From: a virus
Strand: one strand, 5' to 3'
Virus record (IMG/VR): IMGVR_UViG_3300021960_000323
Coordinates: 1-31,062 of that record
Length of the DNA stretch: 31,062 bases
This document shows, piece by piece, positions 28,631-31,062 of this stretch (positions within the stretch are counted from its first letter, which is position 1; each line of letters opens with the position of its first letter). A model generated the notes under the pieces. The model saw only the letters and a list, made by a program, of their open reading frames with translations, ran no database searches and was not told where the DNA came from. Both the position numbers and the translations under genes were made by a program.

Positions 28631-29378
28631 TCCTCACGCTCATCCTGACTATGATAACAAAAGGTTTACAGCACTAGGTAAGTACATCCTAAAGACTAAG
28701 CCAGATATTATTGTATGCCTTGGTGACTTTGCTGATATGCCTAGCCTTAGTTCTTATGACAAAGGAACAAAAGGATTTGAAGGTAGACGTTATAAGAAGG
28801 ATGTTAATGCTGTTATAGACGCACAAGAAAAACTCTTTGCACCTATCAAGTCTTATAACAAACGTCAAGCAGAGAAGCATAAAGTAAGATACAAACCTGA
28901 GTGGCACATGACGTTAGGTAATCACGAAGATAGGATTAACCGTGCTACCAACTCTAGCCCTGAGTTAGATGGTGCTATCTCTATTGATGACCTACAGTAC
29001 AAGAAGTTTGGTTGGCATCTTACTCCTTTTAAACAAGCACTAACACTGTATGGTATATCGTTTAGTCATTACTTTACTGGTGGCGTAGCAGGTAGACCTA
29101 TTAGTTCTACTCATGTGGCTCACGCTTTGGTAAGTAAACTGCATTGCTCCAGTGTGCAGGGACACTCGCATCTGTACAACCATGCGGAACAGACTCGACC
29201 TGATGGACAAAAGATATTCGGTCTATCCGGTGGGTGCTTTAGCCATCCTACATACACCGAGAATTGGTGTAAAGATACGGAGTATCAATGGTGGCGGGGG
29301 GTAATTATGCTTGAGGGTTTAGATGGAGAAGGATATTACGATGGCATCCATGCTATCACTCAGCGTAGTATTATCTAA
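28608..29378 (+). CDS. Calcineurin-like metallophosphoesterase
   Basis: 256 residues from a GTG with GAGGAG about 10 nt upstream. The metal motifs are in order: MDLLIIGDPHAH (D8, H10), VCLGDFADMP (D40), TLGNHEDR (N105, H106), ISFSHYF (H154) and VQGHSHLYNHAE (GHSH 185-188). This is the two-metal phosphoesterase fold, seen in phage phosphatases, nucleases and nucleotide hydrolases. Substrate cannot be told; a role in nucleic acid or nucleotide metabolism fits the neighbours. The next gene starts on its stop (TAATG). Confidence 0.85.
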   Translation: MDLLIIGDPHAHPDYDNKRFTALGKYILKTKPDIIVCLGDFADMPSLSSYDKGTKGFEGRRYKKDVNAVIDAQEKLFAPIKSYNKRQAEKHKVRYKPEWHMTLGNHEDRINRATNSSPELDGAISIDDLQYKKFGWHLTPFKQALTLYGISFSHYFTGGVAGRPISSTHVAHALVSKLHCSSVQGHSHLYNHAEQTRPDGQKIFGLSGGCFSHPTYTENWCKDTEYQWWRGVIMLEGLDGEGYYDGIHAITQRSII

Positions 29379-29683
29379 TGGCTAAGAAGCATGACATTGT
29401 AGCCGAGCGTCAGGTTTATGCTAAGATCAAGGCATTAGAGAAGGAGAAGTTACGTAAGCCTGTGCCTACTGAGTTAACTCCTGATCAAGTATACATGAGG
29501 CTTTGTATGGCTAGGGATTGTTGGAGTAAGCGTAATGAGTTAGCACCCTCTGGCATTCCTTGGCCTGATGTATTCTTTAAGCACTGGGGTATAACTCTTC
29601 AGCAATTCTCCGAAGACGAACAACAGCGCCAGAAGGAAATACATGAAAGCCATAGTAAGGAGTCTGATCCTGAGATTCCATAG
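29378..29683 (+). CDS. Last gene of the rightward operon, hypothetical
   Basis: 101 residues: MAKKHDIVAERQVYAKIKAL, then PDQVYMRLCMARDCWSKRNE and WPDVFFKHWGITLQQFSEDE, ending in a charged tail. Helical and not recognised. No terminator follows on this strand. Its final 107 nt overlap, tail to tail, with the minus-strand gene that ends at 29577; both proteins look plausible there. Confidence 0.6.
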   Translation: MAKKHDIVAERQVYAKIKALEKEKLRKPVPTELTPDQVYMRLCMARDCWSKRNELAPSGIPWPDVFFKHWGITLQQFSEDEQQRQKEIHESHSKESDPEIP

Positions 29684-29909
29684 AGTCAGTAGGGTCTTTA
29701 GTAGATGCAATAGAGATACTGTCCTTGTCTTCTCTAATTAACCATCCAACAGTAAAAAGGGTGGGGCAAGTTGGTTCTTGCTCCCACCCTGCTGTTGCTA
29801 CTATGTCACGCCACTCTACTATTACTAGTTCTTTCTGTTCAATTTCGTCGGGCTTGGTAGTATCCACCCCAGAACCATCGGCACTATGAAGACTAACATT
29901 AAAGTCCAT
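29577..29909 (-). CDS. Conserved hypothetical protein of the late block
   Basis: 110 residues. The body ELVIVEWRDIVATAGWEQEP, then LFTVGWLIREDKDSISIAST and YYGFHVFPSGAVVRL has the style VEW-x-D...TxGW...TVGWL...DSI-x-I...YG-x-x-x-x-P-x-G I recognise from phage proteins, probably a small beta-barrel; no function is known. GGAG lies about 8 nt before the ATG. It overlaps the lipoprotein-like gene by 85 nt upstream and the plus-strand gene by 107 nt at its end. An intrinsic-terminator hairpin lies inside it at 29754-29789. Confidence 0.65.
   Translation of the reverse strand: MDFNVSLHSADGSGVDTTKPDEIEQKELVIVEWRDIVATAGWEQEPTCPTLFTVGWLIREDKDSISIASTKDPTDSMESQDQTPYYGFHVFPSGAVVRLRRIAEELYPSA
29754..29789 (-). 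terminator. Intrinsic-terminator-like hairpin inside a coding sequence
   Basis: On the minus strand, GGGTGGG-A-GCAAG (29789-29777), loop AACCAA and CTTGC-CCCACCC (29770-29759) form a 12-bp stem with one bulged A, directly followed by TTTTT (29758-29754). On the plus strand the T-tract is missing. It lies about 120 nt into the gene at 29577-29909, so it would truncate most transcripts of that gene unless translation, antitermination or read-through keeps it open. Confidence 0.6.
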
Positions 29910-30271
29910 CCGCCTATCTCCACTATTTTGTGTAGTAATGTAAAGAAATTATCAGGTGCCTTGATAATAGTCTGAGTCTTTTGGTTTGTTGTCAAAACCT
30001 CTGTCGCTACATCGGTCACAAAGGCACCCGTCATGGCTCCCAGTATCGGCGCACCTACACCCCCACTGATCGCAGTCCCAACACCCGCACCTATTGCTGA
30101 CCCTGTTGCTACTACTGTCGATTCCTTTAGACTCTGACAACCTACTGTACTGGCACTGATGACGATGGCGATCCAAAGATTGCGGACAAGATAGCCAATC
30201 CTGCTACGACTACGATTACAATCTTGATCCTTCGATCTAATGCGTTCCAAGTCTTTGTTATATTTTCCCAC
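29825..30271 (-). CDS. Lipoprotein-like membrane protein with glycine zipper
   Basis: 148 residues from GTG 30271. After a basic N-terminus, NLWIAIVISASTVGCQSLKE looks like a lipoprotein signal with Cys45 to be lipidated (lipobox STVGC, not ideal). Residues 52-80 are a glycine zipper (GSAIGAGVGTAISGGVGAPI then LGAMTGAF), which often packs in membranes. A terminal hydrophobic helix is GGWTLMLVFIVPMVLGWILP. This may be a lysis or membrane-remodelling factor. It shares its ribosome site with a 43-residue frame starting 2 nt earlier, which is unusual. Confidence 0.6.
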   Translation of the reverse strand: MGKYNKDLERIRSKDQDCNRSRSRIGYLVRNLWIAIVISASTVGCQSLKESTVVATGSAIGAGVGTAISGGVGAPILGAMTGAFVTDVATEVLTTNQKTQTIIKAPDNFFTLLHKIVEIGGWTLMLVFIVPMVLGWILPSPTKLNRKN

Positions 30272-30273
30272 AT
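30142..30273 (-). CDS. Tiny membrane protein overlapping the lipoprotein gene in another frame
   Basis: 43 residues from ATG 30273. The product MWENITKTWNALDRRIKIVI then VVVAGLAILSAIFGSPSSSV is a classic one-helix membrane protein with a Trp-rich start and basic edge. AGGAG lies about 6 nt upstream, better placed than for the GTG used by the longer frame, and the ATGTG allows both starts. Either both are made, like overlapping lysis genes of other phages, or one start is a shadow. Holin-like size, but no function is shown. Confidence 0.5.
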   Translation of the reverse strand: MWENITKTWNALDRRIKIVIVVVAGLAILSAIFGSPSSSVPVQ

Positions 30274-30282
30274 ATAATTCTC

Positions 30283-30519
30283 CTATTTGTTTTTTCTTTT
30301 TTTTCCGCTAGCGGTAGTAGACCACTTAACTTTCTTAGGCCCAGTTTTCTTTTTTGCCTCAGATTTTGATATGCTTTTGGCTACTTTTTTTGGGCGGCAA
30401 GCAGGGTAAGGACGTTTAGATTTACCTTTAGCAGTTTTCCTGCCACAAGGTTTACCAGTTTTAACATCTACCCATTCCTCACCAAACCATTTACCAAGAC
30501 CACCTTTACTTTTTGGCAC
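30283..30519 (-). CDS. Small lysine-rich conserved phage protein
   Basis: 78 residues from GTG 30519. The product MPKSKGGLGKWFGEEWVDVK then TGKPCGRKTAKGKSKRPYPA and CRPKKVAKSISKSEAKKKTG is strongly basic. The core GL-x-x-WF-x-EEWVD-x-KTGKPCGR...YPACRP is one I recognise in small virion-associated or DNA-binding proteins of marine phages; the two Cys may bind a metal. It overlaps the upstream small gene by 14 nt. Confidence 0.7.
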   Translation of the reverse strand: MPKSKGGLGKWFGEEWVDVKTGKPCGRKTAKGKSKRPYPACRPKKVAKSISKSEAKKKTGPKKVKWSTTASGKKRKNK

Positions 30520-30685
30520 GTTTTTTTACTCTGTTATCAGCACCGCTCCATGTACCACCCATACGCTTGTACTCTTTAGCGGCCCAAGCATTAGCGTAAG
30601 CAGAAGGATAAACTTTAAACTTAGCCTTTGCTTTTGATTTTGCAGAAGACCATTTAGATGGAGAGTTAGGTTTTGATTTTGCCAT
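30506..30685 (-). CDS. Small basic protein, 59 residues
   Basis: ATG 30685 to TAA 30506. The product has SKWSSAKSKAKAKFKVYPSA then YANAWAAKEYKRMGGTWSGA, very basic. The core FKVYPSAYAN-x-WA-x-x-x-Y-x-x-x-GG-x-W is widespread in small phage proteins of unknown role. The start is part of a TAATG overlap with the 21-residue peptide gene, so translation is coupled. Probably DNA-binding. Confidence 0.7.
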   Translation of the reverse strand: MAKSKPNSPSKWSSAKSKAKAKFKVYPSAYANAWAAKEYKRMGGTWSGADNRVKKRAKK

Positions 30686-30750
30686 TAATATTTTTTACCT
30701 TTTTTCATTGGCTTTTTCTTCATAGGTTTTTTCATTTTTTTACCGTACAT
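30685..30750 (-). CDS. Lys/Met peptide gene, 21 residues
   Basis: ATG 30750 to TAA 30685. The product MYGKKMKKPMKKKPMKKGKK then Y is almost only Lys, Met, Pro and Gly. AAGGAGC lies about 6 nt before the ATG, and both ends are in TAATG overlaps. The strong ribosome site and coupling argue for a real product, perhaps packaged with DNA as a charge-neutralising peptide; otherwise it is a coupling leader. Confidence 0.55.
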   Translation of the reverse strand: MYGKKMKKPMKKKPMKKGKKY

Positions 30751-30923
30751 TATTTGCTCCTTGCTTTTTTCTGTGCAGTTTTTGACAAGTCTTTAAAATG
30801 AACTAAAGGCTTTGAAGTCTTGCCATGAGTTTTACCTGAATGAAGTTTTCCATTAGGCATTTTATGATAAGCACCTTTGTGTTCAGTGCCGTCCCTAAAA
30901 TAATGTGATGTTCCTTTTGCCAT
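30750..30923 (-). CDS. Small basic His-rich protein, 57 residues
   Basis: ATG 30923 to TAA 30750 (an ATG at 30929 adds two residues). The product MAKGTSHYFRDGTEHKGAYH then KMPNGKLHSGKTHGKTSKPL and VHFKDLSKTAQKKARSK is Lys/His-rich with the repeat-like H-x-x-x-GK-x-H-x-GKTH. The family style is common in tiny phage proteins. It is coupled on both sides by TAATG. Confidence 0.65.
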   Translation of the reverse strand: MAKGTSHYFRDGTEHKGAYHKMPNGKLHSGKTHGKTSKPLVHFKDLSKTAQKKARSK

Positions 30924-31062
30924 TACCATTTCACCTTGTTAGCCCAGTATGCCGCAGACATCTTGCCTTTGGCTATGTTCTTAGCGTGTCTAGCCTTGAA
31001 CGATCTTTGTCTAGCAGATGGTTGCCTGTCTCCAGTAACACCTTGCTGTCCAAATCTTATAG
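30923..31062 (-). CDS. Basic protein, partial (N-terminus off right edge)
   Basis: The frame enters from the right edge and ends at TAA 30923; 45 residues are present: IRFGQQGVTGDRQPSARQRS then FKARHAKNIAKGKMSAAYWA and NKVKW. The ending ARQRSFKARHAKNIAKGK-x-SAAYWA-x-x-x-KW is a pattern I recognise in small basic virion-associated phage proteins. The first codon is not in view. The stop shares a base with the next ATG (TAATG). Confidence 0.65.
   Translation of the reverse strand, partial: IRFGQQGVTGDRQPSARQRSFKARHAKNIAKGKMSAAYWANKVKW

Noticed and set aside
1-31062. Closure of the window into a circle
   Set aside because: The first and last bases show no repeat, and joining them turns the open virion gene into a frame that stops after about 17 codons, out of register with the basic protein at the right end.

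Overview
The window is most of a tailed-phage genome (class Caudoviricetes), open at both ends, and almost entirely coding. The packaging and structural genes point to a podovirus-like particle: a P22-type portal, an SU10-type major capsid protein, an acidic scaffold, a gp4-like adaptor and a gp10-like tail nozzle, with no tape-measure or tail-tube genes. The small hypothetical genes, Rad52-type annealase, class II ribonucleotide reductase and multiple short fibre genes resemble marine (bacterioplankton) phages; this is recollection, and the host is not identifiable from sequence. No integrase, lysogeny repressor, tRNA, CRISPR array or insertion sequence is seen.

Layout. From 18636 leftward to the left edge, the minus strand carries one late operon: terS, terL, portal, a small protein, scaffold, major capsid (followed by a strong terminator), small genes, adaptor, a fibre cassette in which fibre-like and small chaperone-like genes alternate, the nozzle protein, a jelly-roll tail protein, a secreted glycosidase-like protein, a glycine-rich virion protein, an acetyltransferase and a truncated virion protein. 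From 31062 leftward to 29577 a second minus-strand block has tiny lysine-rich proteins joined by TAATG stop/start overlaps, two overlapping membrane-protein frames and a soluble protein. If the genome is circularly permuted, this block continues the late operon. The ends do not overlap, and joining them breaks the reading frame, so some late genes are missing.

The plus strand from 19480 to 29683 is the early/middle side. It starts with two orphan genes in a GC-rich island, then a regulatory stretch (20256-20551) dense in dyads and repeats, then small genes, an ArdC-like antirestriction protein, a winged-helix protein, a PD-(D/E)XK endonuclease, a Rad52-type annealase, a class II ribonucleotide reductase, a zinc HNH nuclease, a small protein ending in an SSB-type DDIPF tail, a RecB-like exonuclease and a calcineurin-like phosphoesterase. 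Together these make a recombination and dNTP-supply module. No DNA polymerase, primase or helicase is visible, so replication either uses host enzymes or genes outside the window.

The most interesting non-coding parts are the 843-nt divergent region (18637-19479), with a four-unit TAAT...TCTCTATAGG array; the 20256-20551 stack; and a pseudoknot-capable element at 23351-23455. At the right end, an intrinsic-terminator hairpin lies inside a coding sequence, two operons overlap tail to tail by 107 nt, and two frames start at one ATGTG.
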